Assembly (NCBI GenBank): GCA_000827265.1
Contig: KN834758.1
Coordinates: 806,001-870,000 of the forward strand
Direction of reading: 5' to 3'
Length of the DNA: 64,000 nt
DNA from: Collybiopsis luxurians FD-317 M1
Taxonomy: Eukaryota > Basidiomycota > Agaricomycetes > Agaricales > Omphalotaceae
The notes beneath the pieces are model-generated. The model saw only the letters and a program-made list of their open reading frames with translations, was not told the DNA's origin and made no database searches. Position 1 is the stretch's first letter. Each line of letters opens with the position of its first letter. Below are positions 44,245-55,926 of this stretch, piece after piece. The position numbers and the translations under genes were made by a program.

Positions 44245-46190
44245 CTAATCATAGATCTTATTCGCAAACACTCTGTAGTCAGATTTCTCCCAGAGTGGGA
44301 CTACGTAGTCTGCCATTTTCCCTGGTTCTATTCCGTCGTATCTGTAGACGAATCATAAGTCAATCCGGAATCAGTACGCCAGAAAGACATACATGTTTTC
44401 ACCAACAAGCTTTAGATTCAATTTCCGGAAAACATTTCCGAGGATGAGATATAATTCACTCCATGCCAAACTGAAAAGGAAACACATAAACCAAGGTTTA
44501 AAGCACCATAGGTTTCAATACTTACTTTAGACCTATACTGTTTACAATTTCAAGATAAACATCTGCGCTGCCAGAATTTTTGAAATCTTACCACTGACGA
44601 GGTCCCTTGCTGAAGGTGACCAGGTCAAGCATCATATCATTGTTATTTCCATCTAGCCATCGATCCGGGTTGAATGTATGCGGGTCCTTGAATATCTCAG
44701 GATTCATATGCATAAAATATGCACTCATTTCCACGATAGTCTAATGAGAAGAACTCAATGAATGCCAACTTTCCAAAGTTATCACGAGATTCAAGTACTC
44801 ACACCAGGGGGTATCCTCAGGCCAAATATCTCAGGAGTTTTCTGACCTACAATGCGAGGAAGGGGATGGATGACCCCAATAGACATGCGGAGCGCTTCTT
44901 TGATAAAGGCGGTCTGGAAAAGAATTACTAGCACTCGAAATAAATGTACTAGAGCAGCAGGCATGACCTACCAGATACGGTAATTTTTCGAGAGCAGTAA
45001 AATTTAATGGCCTGCCCCCTTCAGGCCATGCTTCTTTAAGCTCTTCAGCAAGCTTGGAACTGATTAAGCGATCCTTAAGAGCATAGTATGTTCCCACTGT
45101 GCATGCATGTCCAACTGTGTCGCTGCCGGCACTGACGAGTATAAAGGCTTCATGAATTAGCGATGCCCTCGATGGTCGCAACTCTGGATCTTTGGGCTCC
45201 AGAAGATGATGATAAACTGTCTCACGGCCGACGGTAGATAAAGCCTCTGGGTCGTTTAAGAAGCTGTCAATTTGTCGCTCATACCTTGTCTTCATTTCCA
45301 TGTAAGTCGTGAAACTGGGAAAGAACCACAGCACCAGTGTCCGGGGTGCACTTGTTACGAGGTGGATAATGAAGGGAAAATAAATTTGGACCCACGCTCT
45401 CTTTATGCGGTCGCGTGTACTTTGCACTATCGGATGAGAGAAATTTGGATCGGCAAGGGTGTCAGTAGAGTTTGCAAAGCAGTAATCAGTGATAACGTCG
45501 GTGGTAAGAGAGCGGTACGCAGCGGAAATCTTGACACTGGTATCCGGGGAGTTGTAATGTTTCTGAATAATAGCTATCAACTGGTCCACCTGTTCGAGCA
45601 AGAGATTGAGGGAGAACGCCTTGTTTATATGGCAAAAAGTATACCTTGCTCTGGATGGTATACTCGAGCTTCATCACCGCCTGACGAGAAAATGATGATG
45701 CTAACAGGTTTCTTCTGTTCTTTGCCTTCTGTGGATCAGAAAAGCCGACGGATGATTGGGGTGCATGGGCCGTGAATCCACGATAGAAATGCGGCTCTTT
45801 GACCAACGTTGCTCCATGGGTGTATATATCGTGGTAAGCACGCCTATCATTAAAATGCAACTGCAATCGAATGTGAGAGAACTGCTTCTCACACGTGGCA
45901 AGCAATGTAGCTAACGGCGTTTGGACCAACTCGAACTACGGGGCCTGAAAGCGAACATGAGACTAGAGTATACTCAACGAAAGATGGAAGTACTCATCAT
46001 AGAGCTTGTGCAGTCTTTCAATTTCACTAACCAGCCCTCCATTCTGAACAATGTTGTAATATACCTCGTACCAGCCGGTTATCGCTGCGACGATCGGTCC
46101 AGGATATTTGTGAAGGGGGTGGAAAAAAACTCGGTAAAGGACTAAAACCGCCAAGTAGCAGAATGATAAAGAGGCCAGTAGAATGATCAT
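44245..46190 (-). CDS. Cytochrome P450, TRI4-like, with one non-canonical intron
   Basis: Nine exons (45998-46190, 45916-45944, 45645-45860, 44972-45589, 44803-44913, 44592-44740, 44526-44537, 44393-44470, 44245-44341) sum to 500 residues, the normal P450 length. The N-terminus is a membrane anchor (MIILLASLSFCYLAVLVLY) followed by a proline-rich hinge, HPLHKYPGP. Then come the oxygen-binding helix segment FILVSAGSDTVGHA, the ExxR pair in KEALR, and PDRW. The haem loop FSKGPRQCIG has its Cys completed by a 12-bp exon. The pattern resembles trichodiene-oxygenase-like ER monooxygenases; substrate unknown. The first intron, 45945-45997, must start with ATGAGT rather than GTGAGT to keep the frame and the conserved LYGPVVRVGPN. 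This looks like a single G-to-A change at the donor and may impair splicing, so the gene could be failing. A TATATATA stretch lies at 46227-46234. Confidence 0.88.
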
Positions 46191-46448
46191 CTTTGGGGTT
46201 TTCAGGTCAGTGTGCTAAACCTACTGTATATATAAGGATGGCATGCCTGCTGACAGTCGGTATTTTACGGTACCTTAAAGGTATTACATACTCTCTCTTG
46301 TGGCTACAAATCTGGTTCACGAATTGACACAAATCTCACACTTGCTCCGTCCACTGAGAGTCGGGGCAGGAAGGAGGCAGATGAAAGAAAGAGTGTTCAA
46401 ACTGGGGTTTCGTTGGATGCAACATAATAAGCCTGTCTGGAGAGATAT

Positions 46449-49359
46449 TTATTTCCCCTTCCCCAGCCGTCTTTTGGTTTTATCATCGGTTTTAGGCGCA
46501 GAACGAATTGCATTGAAAACATCCTTCAGCTCCTTTTCCACTCCCTTATCACCGGCAGCCTCTTTTGAATTACGGATAGACTCGGCAGCCGGGACCACCG
46601 GAGTACCACCCGCCGCCACCGCCTTGTCTCCCTTCGGCTTTTTATTGTCACGGGCAGAGTCAAAGAGATCGTCGATCTCGTCTTTAGGTCGGGCCTCTCG
46701 TTTCCTTTTCTTTTTCGAAGGGATAGGAACAGCTTCGGCGACGGAGGAAGTTTGTGTGCCAGTGGTGGACGGCTGATCGACGAGGGCAGTGGTGCTGTGG
46801 GTGGCGTTTGTTTTCTTGTTAGACTGAAAAGTCTTCCACTCATCCGGCTGACGTTTGAGGAGGTACAAGTTGAGGTTCCGATTGAAAAATTTTCCATAGT
46901 ACGACCCCGCCAGAAACTGTTCCTGGGGTATCAGAGACCGCGCAATTTTTTCCTTCAAATCGGATTAGGTTTTGCGTCGGGGAAGACAAAAGCAAGATGC
47001 TACCTTTAGGAATGTATCTGCGAAATTAAAGCACCTGTCGCCCACTCGACTACCTATGCGGTCATCGACAAGTTGGTGATAGCTTCCAATGAAAAGTTGA
47101 ATGAACACCCGCTTGGCCTTGGCTGGTACGGTCTCTGAATCAAGGAGAGCATCGAATACTCTAGAACTTGTGGCATTATGGGCGATTCTCAGTCGTTCAG
47201 ATGGATCGAGAGCGATGATACTAGTGGATTGAGACATTTATAAAGTGATCTTCGGAGAGATAGACATACCTATCTATCACAGGTTGATTATGGGGATGGG
47301 AGAGCTTGAGAAGACTCTGCAATAGTAGAGAACCTTGCACGTTGACTTGCGATGACGAGTTGTCGATGTCCTTCTTTCCCTTTCTTTCGTGAGTTTCGGA
47401 GGGGTGTCCTGCTGCGCTGGTGGACGTGTAGACCTATAATGAGATGTCAGATGAGTCGAAATGTAAAACAAAATGAACAAACCTGGAACGTCTTGAGAGA
47501 GAGGATGCATGGAACAAGATGCTTTTGGGCTTCATCGGACGGGAGATCTAGTGCAGAAAAAGCAGCCTGTGTACTTAGGAATCAACATAGAAGAGTTTCA
47601 GAACGAAGAATAAGCCCACTTTGATGGCAGATTCCTCCGAGGATCGCAGAGCTGCAGAACGGTCCACCGCGGCCCGCAGAACACCGGTCCTACTTGTCGC
47701 TGCGAATCATGAATATGTAGAAAACTTTTGAACGTGTAGTGACGGAACCTACTGATCATTTTCACCCATGTATCCCCTAGTTCCCCATATGCGTCGGCCA
47801 GATGAGTAGCATTGGCTCGCTCCAATGCTTTCGCCACTACGAAGTTGCCAACGGGATGAATAGCCAATCGGGGGAGCTTTCCCTTCAAATATGCGTTCCA
47901 GATTAATTCAAAGGCAGCGTGGGAAGCTCGGGAAATTATAGTCTCGAGTAAATGGGAAGAAGTAGGATCTCGGAAGAGAGTTCCAAGGTAGTCGGAAGGC
48001 TCTATAGACTTTGCAGATGGGTCGACTTTGTGGAATGATGAGAAGATGCAAGAGAGTGAGTTCAGGAAATCTTACGGGACGCAGAAATAATGCCAACAGT
48101 CACTCTGTCCATTAGAGAACTCGGCTCTTCAGCCATTCCTAATTCCGCTTCGACATCAAGGAGCATCTAAGAGCGTCTCAATTCCACAAACACCAGATCC
48201 CTGAATGCAAGAACCTACCAGTAAACACGGACTTGCGACCTTATCCGCCGCCAAAGCTCGGACTTCATTATCTCCAAGTTCGTTCCGAACGGTTTCTACT
48301 AATGTCCGGCTCATAGCACGGAATTCTGGAGAGACTTGATGTTCCATGACCTCCTTGCTCTTCCCCTTCATGTCAGTGAAAACGGAGGCCAGAGATCCTT
48401 GCTTAGACTTCCAGCTTGCACTTTTTTTCGAACGCACGGCTCCTTGGGAGTTCTCGTGAAATGAACGTCTTGACGAGGGACAGAGCAGGCCAAGGAGAGC
48501 ACGGATAACATGTGAGGCAAAGGGATCCATAATCAAGGAGCAAAATGAAGGGAGTAATTCCTGCAGGAATATGAGAATGTAGGCGCTCGAAAAAAAAGTT
48601 ATGCTTGCAGACCTTGCATATGTCTGGAATGAGTTCTGTAACGGTTCTCAGCTCTCCTTCGCTGTCCTCCGGTGGACGTGCAACGATTCCCCTGGCCTAA
48701 AAAGGCAAAATCAAGGCTGGTATTGAAATGGTTCGACCGTTGCGCACCTCTCGAGCAATCGTTTCTGAAGCTACCGTGATTAATGTTTGACATACATGGG
48801 AGGCAAAACGATGTTTAGCTAAGAGCTCGTATCTGTCCGCCACCGTGTTAGCAAATAATCGGAAGCCACATGAAAGAGCTACTCACGAACCAGATAAGCT
48901 GTCCAAAAAAACTCTCCGTGCAAAGTCATCCATTGAATATGCCATTCGTTCCAAGATTATCGAGCAGTCTGGGTCTGTAGCAAGCTGTTTCTCTTTCTCC
49001 CTCATCTCATTGAGAGCCGCGACGAAGAACATATGTTTTTCTACAACATTTCGTTAATAAATGCACGACGATGAGCAAGGATACCTGCCTGCATTAGGAT
49101 CTTCGTCACCCTCTTCTGCTGGTTCCTGATGGCTTTCTTGCCAATCCCGGATCTGTATATCAACAGTACGAAAGTAGGCCTTGACATCAGCATCGACATA
49201 ACCAAAGGGAGCCTCTGGATTGAGTTCTGAGTCTTGCTCGGAAGCTGGAACGATCCAGGAAGGTCCTACTTGTGGTTCGGGCTCTCTCTGAGGTTCAAAA
49301 TGTTCTTCCGAGACCTTATTTTTATGTTTCTTCCCTCGCTTCCTGTTTTCTCGAGGCAT
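46449..49359 (-). CDS. NOP9: Nucleolar pre-rRNA processing protein NOP9 (Pumilio repeats)
   Basis: A minus-strand gene of about nine short-intron exons runs from ATG 49359 to a stop at 46449. It starts [13 protein letters not shown], the usual basic head of Nop9. Pumilio-type helical repeats follow, for example [64 protein letters not shown] and [12 protein letters not shown]. The C-terminus is Lys-rich ([13 protein letters not shown]). Nop9 binds 18S rRNA precursors in the nucleolus and is needed for 40S subunit production. Exon joins checked by eye, such as [19 protein letters not shown], read smoothly; I did not fix every border. The gene is divergent from CFD1 with 108 bp between ATGs. 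Confidence 0.92.
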
Positions 49360-49467
49360 CGGAGGCGAAGGTCAGGAAGAAATTTAGGCGCTCAACAAAT
49401 TTTTGGCCGATGAGTAGCCGGCAGGCATTTTGACCTTACTCATCGACTTCCACCGCAAATATTCACC
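49360..49467. promoter_or_regulatory. 108-bp divergent promoter, NOP9 / CFD1
   Basis: Start codons of two essential housekeeping genes are only 108 bp apart in head-to-head order. No TATA box is seen. Shared control is likely from the spacing alone. Confidence 0.6.
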
Positions 49468-50406
49468 ATGTCCTCTCAAGAAGGTCGAATAGCTCAGCGA
49501 TTTCAGTCTATCAAGCGCATAATAATCGTTCTATCTGGAAAAGGAGGTGTCGGCAAATCTTCCGTTTCAACTCAGCTTGCTCTCAATCTATATACTTCTT
49601 CGCCAAAAGCCCGCGTTGGTGTCCTTGATGTAGATCTCACTGGGCCTTCAATACCTCGCATGCTTGGTTTGGACGGACATCCAGTATATCAGAGCAGCGA
49701 TGGCTGGGTTCCTGTCTTTGCCGATGGCTCAGAAGCTAGACTGTCCTGCATGAGTGTTGGATTTCTTTTGAAGAAGCGAGGTGACTCGGTGGTTTGGAGA
49801 GGCCCTAAAAAGAATGGGATGATCCGACAGTTTCTGAGCGATGTTAAATGGGGCGAGCTAGACTATCTGGTAATTGATACCCCTCCAGGTACACGATGAG
49901 AACTACCTCTTTTTGTATACATCTTAGAGATGTGATTTACAGGTACCTCTGATGAACATTTGTCGCTATTGGAGCATCTAGCTCCAGTACACTCCAAATT
50001 ATCTGCGGTCATCGTCACTACTCCACAAGCTGTAGCCCTCAGCGATGCAATGAAATGCTTGTCTTTTGCCCGAACCGTCAATCTCCCCATCCTCGGTCTC
50101 ATCGAGAATATGAGTGGATACGTCTGCCCGTGCTGCGGAGAACTTAGCAATGTATTCTCTACCGGCGGCGGACTGGCGATGGCCCAGAGGGAAGGTCTCA
50201 CCTTCCTTGGCAGCTTGCCTGTTGATACTGAACTGGTTACCCTTCTTGACGCAAGCTCTCCGAGTGGAGAGGACGCATCAGAGACTAATGCCGAGAATGC
50301 ACCGTCATTTCGGCTCCTATCACGGTACAAAGCCACTCCGTCCTCGAAGCTTTTCGAAGGCATCCTAGAAAAGGCACTGAGTTCATTTCAGGCTCCCACA
50401 GGATAG
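49468..50406 (+). CDS. CFD1: Cytosolic Fe-S cluster assembly scaffold CFD1/NUBP2
   Basis: Two exons (49468-49888, 49943-50406) encode 294 residues. The P-loop is the deviant Walker A form [11 protein letters not shown], with [16 protein letters not shown] and [12 protein letters not shown] following, all standard for Mrp/NBP35 ATPases. The family Cys pair that binds the bridging 4Fe-4S cluster is present as YVCPCCG. There is no long N-terminal Cys-rich extension, which separates CFD1/NUBP2 from NBP35/NUBP1. With Nbp35 it forms the scaffold on which cytosolic and nuclear Fe-S clusters are built, including that of the ribosome-recycling factor Rli1. An insert rich in Ser, Glu and Ala lies at about residues 245-265. 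Confidence 0.96.
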
Positions 50407-50596
50407 TAGGTTTTGATATACAAAACCTGTGTAGATCTACAATCATAGGTCCGCAATTATAGAAGTATGTAGATCGCAGTGATAAAAGAGCGCATGCGAC
50501 ATATCGATAGAGCAACTAATAAGTATGTTACAGTATGAAAAGTCCAGAGAGTGTCCAAGTTCGTATGTTCGTGAATTCGTAAACCCAAAAGTAGTT

Positions 50597-52000
50597 CTAT
50601 GCACAGACTTCGATCCCTCTTTTGCTCCAATGGGTAATTTCCTGCTGCAGACTGTCCATTCGCAAAATCGGTACTTGTGTCCGAAGTGTCAATGATCGAA
50701 ACTGCTGCAGCTCAGCGTCTGCTCTCGCATCGATGAAACGGACTACCTCCTGCTCTGAACAGCCACATCCATGGCATTGAACGTTCAAAGATTGTACCAG
50801 CGGAAGCAAGCCCAAAGTCAGCGCATTCCAAAAAGTGTCCGTAATTGTAGACCCTTCAGCTTCTTCCGCGAACCCAAATAGCAACTCTACATTGGTCAAA
50901 AACGGAAGTGCCTCCAAGCAATCTATTAGCTGCGCTTCCGAATAGGGCAGATACCCTAATCGGATTGTCTCCAAAGAAGGTTTAAGCGACTCAAGGAATG
51001 TCACAAAAGCCGGGTGGGAATATGTCCACGCTCGCCCGTTCGTGCTGAGCAACCATTCGATATGAAGAGACTTGAGGTCATACAATTCCAGTCTGCCCAG
51101 GAAATTGGCAAGGGCAGTTTCAGGAAATGACTCCGGTTGAGATTGATTGCTGTAAAGTATAAGATGAAGCTCTGAAAGTGCCGGGAGGACAAGGGTCTCA
51201 GAGTCTGCTGCGGAGATAATGGTGTGAGATCCTTCGAATGAGCATTGAGTGTATAGGGTGCAGGCGGTTAGATTGGGGTTCTGGGAAAGAATGACAAGAC
51301 AGTCATCAAGAGTCAATGAACGCCCTGCCTGCAGGTTAACATGCAACCTCGTAAGTTGTCCGCAGTTTGACACCAACCCACGGACATCCAAAGTCTCCGA
51401 CCAGATGGACGACAACCGCGAAGGATTGAGTATCAGAGTGTTTAGCAGTGGAAGGTGTAGATCAGAGGCACCAAGGGGAGCCAAAAATGCGTTGGGCATC
51501 GACAGTTGGACGTGGCGCCACCTGGCGCAATGCTGAACAAGCAGGGTCAAGGCCTCAACTGGCAAGCGAGAGAGACTTTTATGCTGCGGAAAAGGCATCC
51601 CAGGTTCGTAGGTCAACTTGACAGACAAGGGGTAGTTCCTCGACCGACAGAGCCAGAGTCTCATGCGTGTGATCAAGACGGCATCCCCACCTGGATCCTT
51701 GAAGTTTAGAGCCCATGTGCCGAAGCGCACCTCGAAGGACGACCAAAGGCTCGAGGTCGAATATGCCACGTCTCTCCAGTTCTTGCATACTGAGAGCAAG
51801 ACTTGGGGCGCTTGGTTCCCGTCCATCAACGAGCCGAAAGGCTGAGGAACGCAATCCAAAAATATTTGAGTCTGTAGCTCAACAGGGAGACGAGCAAAGT
51901 AGCATTTGTTGTGGCGAAAGCAAGCAACATTCTGAGACCATCGCATGTCAACACTACACTGTAGCGGAGGGAAAGTGAAAGCACAGACCTGAGACTTCAT
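50597..52000 (-). CDS. F-box protein with probable leucine-rich repeats
   Basis: A single-exon frame of 467 residues begins at ATG 52000. Near residues 38-85 it carries the F-box pattern: LPVELQTQIFLDCVPQP, then APQVLLSVCKNWRDVAYSTSSLW, as in the large mushroom F-box families. The rest shows repeated Leu-rich segments (LPLLNTLILNPSRL, LTRLHVNL, LPALSELHLILYS, LKSLHIEWLL, LETIRLGYLP), consistent with an irregular LRR substrate domain. Such proteins recruit targets to SCF ubiquitin ligases; the target is unknown. The family is highly expanded in agaricomycetes. Confidence 0.8.
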   Translation of the reverse strand: MKSQVCAFTFPPLQCSVDMRWSQNVACFRHNKCYFARLPVELQTQIFLDCVPQPFGSLMDGNQAPQVLLSVCKNWRDVAYSTSSLWSSFEVRFGTWALNFKDPGGDAVLITRMRLWLCRSRNYPLSVKLTYEPGMPFPQHKSLSRLPVEALTLLVQHCARWRHVQLSMPNAFLAPLGASDLHLPLLNTLILNPSRLSSIWSETLDVRGLVSNCGQLTRLHVNLQAGRSLTLDDCLVILSQNPNLTACTLYTQCSFEGSHTIISAADSETLVLPALSELHLILYSNQSQPESFPETALANFLGRLELYDLKSLHIEWLLSTNGRAWTYSHPAFVTFLESLKPSLETIRLGYLPYSEAQLIDCLEALPFLTNVELLFGFAEEAEGSTITDTFWNALTLGLLPLVQSLNVQCHGCGCSEQEVVRFIDARADAELQQFRSLTLRTQVPILRMDSLQQEITHWSKRGIEVCA

Positions 52001-52547
52001 TTAAAATGCAGGTGTAGAGAAAGGGGGATGTGAGGATGTAAAGAGTGGTGGTTCGATGGCTTTTTAACCAGCGAAATAGCAGCCTTAATTGGAAAAAGCA
52101 AGAAAATGTTTTACTCCTAGAATGGTTATAGAAGGTAAAAGGATATCAAGCTCAAGCCTCGTTGGCAACCGTGAAGCTTTATATACTCCTGTATGTCTTT
52201 AACGTCATGTATCCCCTATACGAGAAGATGACGCACCGACTGTAACCGACAAGGGAACTGTGAAAGTTAATGGAAACAGGGGATGACGAAAAGAATATAA
52301 ACGTAATAGAGAAAAAAGCTCAGAAAATAGCGAACAACGTTCCACGAGGCTTCTTAAGTAGTGGAGCGCTATGAGCACAATAAAGAGACACAGCCACGGC
52401 AATCGGCGATCGATGTGAAGACATTCCATTCCATAGCTCAAACAAGTAGAATACGGCACAGTTGGACGATATGACTAGTTGGACGGTACTTTACCGCGGG
52501 GTTTTCCACAGGAGCCACCTTTTGTGGTTGGGCCCAAGAAGCACCTC
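52001..52547. other. Intergenic between two minus-strand genes
   Basis: About 550 bp, with the F-box promoter on the left and the NUG1 3' flank on the right. No gene was seen; the frames at 52205-52459 and 52462-52710 are not credible. Confidence 0.5.
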
Positions 52548-54904
52548 CTACTTTACCTTTTTGGGTGCCGGTCTGGCGCCTTTTTTGGATGGAGGAATTG
52601 TGGTTGCCGAGGGTCTCGGCCCAGAGGAAACCTTTGAGGTTTTACTGCCCTTCGAACCCTGCGGTCGAACCGCGAACGTGACCTTTTTTTTTGGCGGCAG
52701 AGGTGCCTGATCGTCCCGCTTGCGCTTTTGACTCCGGACTAGTGGCTCAACCTCCATCTCTTCCTCTTCCCCATCTTCGACGTTATCTTCTTCAGTCTCA
52801 TCGTCATCCTCCTCTTCGTCTTCATTCTCATCTCCGAGATCTTCATCGTCCACATCCATCTGACCATCATCTTCATCATCCTCTTCATCATCTTCATCAC
52901 TGCTTCCCTCAACATCAGTATACAACAACTCTGTCAATACTTTCCTCCGTTCCCCCGGTCCTAGCGACAATTTGATAAGACCACCAGCTCTGCGCATATT
53001 TTTTCGAGTCTCGAGGTTTGCCAAAACATCATTGGTGCTGTCATAAAGGCTCTGCAACCAATCCTCAGTGGTAAAAGAAACCGTCTCAACCGCGGAATCG
53101 GAGGAAGGCGGTGTGGTGAACCAGCGGATTTTGCCAACACACCAATCCCTAAGGACAATCTTTGAGGCTCCTGTCATGTCCAGAGCACCGCGCTATGTTA
53201 TAGAACGAGATGTAATTCGTCAGGCTGTCAGATCAATGGAAAGAGTCCAGAACGAGGCGGAACAATTCACCTTCCGTACAAGTTGCTGGGATCGAGCTAC
53301 GCCAGAAACGAATGCATCCACGTCTCCTTTGGGAAATGCAGGGAGACTGTAGAGCAACATTAGATCTTCCGCGTTGGCTCGAGAGACTAAGTGCGCCACT
53401 GCCGAAGTTTCATGGTGTGTCAAAAAAGATGAAGAACAGTATTAGCGTGTAACATACCAGGGCCTAAAGGATCCTTCAATTTGTCAATCCTCCCTTTATT
53501 GCGCATCAAGATATCTCGCTGACGGACCTCATCCGCTTCGGATGACGTTTTGTCGGAATCCCATGCAAAACCGGGAGTGTCGATGAAACGAAGGATCTTT
53601 TGTTCCACTTCAGTCGTCAATTCTTGTGGCATAGTTGTCGTGGTCGGTCCTCGAGATGACGAAGCAAGTGTATACACTTCCAGAGCCTGCTTTTTGATGA
53701 GGGAATTAATGAACGAACTCTTTCCGGTCTGTCGGGATTTCATCAATCTCGAAGGCAACAGGCAGAGTAGAGAACATGTAGCCTACATTCGTGACGCCAA
53801 CAACCGCGACAGTAAATGGTTCATCACCCTTCTTTTCGCTCGCCCATTTATTCAGACATTTTAGAATTGCATCAGCACCGAGGGCATCGTCTACAGGGTC
53901 TTTGGCTTTGCCTTTTCCTTTCTGATTGGACGGGATGAGAGGGTTCCCGGGGATAAAGGAAGAAGCTGAACGGAAAGGGAAGGCCGGGTACTGTTTGCGC
54001 AACGCAGAAATCCATCCAGTCACGGATTCTTGAGGAGCACAATCTACAAGGAGAAACATGAAGTGATTGTTAAAGCAGGCTATCACAATAGATGGAAAAA
54101 ATTGTACCGATTTTGTTCACAACCAGCATTACCTTTTTTCCCTTCTTGTGCCCCGCAATTTCCTTCTCTAAATGTTCGCTCCGGAACGCCAATGGATCTC
54201 GTGCATCCAGAACTTCCACAACTGCATCAGCCGCGTCCAAAACAGCTTTTAGGTGAGGCAAATCCTTGTTAATGAGTATGGGAATCTCCTCGTCTTCGTC
54301 TTCATCATTATCCGCAAGTTGGGGAACAGGTCTCGAAGTAGCTTTGGCTGTTAAACGTTTTGCGCTAATACTAGCTATTCCTTCGAACCCGACATCGTCC
54401 TGTGCTTCTACAACGTCAGCAGTCTCTGGTTCCGCACCCCCCTTTCCTTCATTCGTAGCCGATGATTTAAGAGCTCTTTTTTCATCTTTGCGGCGTTGCT
54501 TTTCTTCCGCGGCCTGTTAATTGAGCGTGTCAGCTTTTTAAAAAGTTTCCGCCATACAAACCTGAGCAAACTCACCACCCTACGCTGTTCAGCAACTTCC
54601 GCCAGAATTTGATCTTTGTAAGGAAAAGTGTTTGGGATCCCTGGATCTTTTTTGTGTCCTAACATCCAGAACTCGATAAGCATTTACTAGAACGACATAC
54701 AGAAGAGACGCACTAGATTTCCATTCAGTGCTCTTCTTTGCAGCCTTGGTTTTTTTCTTCCTGCTCTCGCGAACTTTCTGGGAGATTTTTCGGCGTTCGT
54801 TGGTTGTTCCGCGCTTGCTCGTCTCTGTAAACCGAATGTCAAATGTTATTAAAAATGGAGCATTCAAGCCCTTGTATTGACTGACTTTTTCGTATCCGAG
54901 GCAT
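52548..54904 (-). CDS. NUG1: Nuclear GTPase NUG1/GNL3 (60S export and assembly)
   Basis: A multi-exon gene from ATG 54904 to a stop at 52548. The first exon reads MPRIRKK and joins TSKRGTTNERRK, the Lys/Arg-rich head of Nug1/Grn1/nucleostemin. Next are HKKDPGIPNTFPYKD and a coiled, charged linker. The GTPase is circularly permuted: DARDP comes first, then VNKID (guanine specificity), then the P-loop GVTNTGKSS, then DTPG. An intron with GTAGGC donor splits the P-loop after GVTN; joined, it reads GVTNTGKSS. The C-terminus carries a very acidic run and a Lys-rich tail. Nug1 works in late nuclear maturation and export of the 60S ribosomal subunit. Neighbouring NOP9 and eL18 serve the same process. 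Confidence 0.92.
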
Positions 54905-55926
54905 CTTTAGTACGGGAAAGGAACAAGCAAAAAACTTAAGCGCCCAGTGGAAAGAATCTCCGGCATCCTTCCTTTTCCGGCAAAGGCTGACACTAGACGC
55001 TCAGACGTGATTTGCCCCTACAGTACGTGGAAAGTTCAAAACTCCGTATATTTCATGCACTATTCTAGGATACACAAGCTACGGAAGGCGCCAATCGAAC
55101 GCCCCAATCACTGCATCAGATGAATCGAAAATCAGTACTCACCATTTTGGGGAATTGGTGATCTTCAGGTTGCGACGAATTTTTCCTCTGCCCAAGAAAT
55201 TCCAAAAGTACGCCCGGACAAGTAAAGGTCCATGGCAACTATGAACATTGTGTATTGAGCCTCTCTTCCTCCGGGAAACCAGGGCGTACAAATCGGTAAA
55301 TCATTTCATGATGTACAGGCGCCTGTTTGAATACCTTCTTTGAACAAGCTTTCCGCAGGCTGTCAAACGGTGAACCTTGTCATATTACGGACCGACTCTT
55401 CGTCCCTCAGGTTCGTACTTGATTCCGGTACGCAACGTTTACGCGAAAAAACTTCAAGAAACTTGTGTGTACTTGTACTTGTTACGCAATTGGGAATTGA
55501 GATTTACGGAAACTTGGGAACATTGAGATGTGAAAAGGACATCGAAAGCAAAGCAAACGATAACAAGACGACGAAAAACTTGATACGAGACTTGGGACTA
55601 TTCGGAAATTTGCGAAGAGCGTTCCGGTCTTCTTTTGTATGAATAAAAACGAGGAATTTTTTCTTCTTTTAATTCTTTTCCTTCTTTTTTTGTGCGTTTC
55701 TTTCCTTGGCATCGCCATCACTTGACGTTGGTGGGGATGAGCCAACTCAAACAACGACGAACGAAGGACCAGATCAGGCCGCAAGACGTTCCAGCGATTA
55801 TAAACTGTACGAATCACGATTGATTTGTCGTTCGCAATTTTAAATCATGAACTAAACAGATTTCCATAAACCGAGCGATGATGAGCAGACGGAACTTGTC
55901 GAAGAAATATGAAGAACGCTTACCAT
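54905..55926. other. Intergenic region
   Basis: About 1 kb with no supported gene. A minus-strand frame at 55482-55817 is Lys/Arg/Phe-rich without a domain. The left part is the NUG1 promoter. Confidence 0.5.

Noticed and set aside
32337..46190. Acyltransferase and P450 as parts of one secondary-metabolite cluster
   Set aside because: They are 10 kb apart with unrelated genes between and no core synthase.
52001..52547. Second gene between F-box and NUG1
   Set aside because: Frames there have no domain; one is simply antisense to the NUG1 C-terminus.
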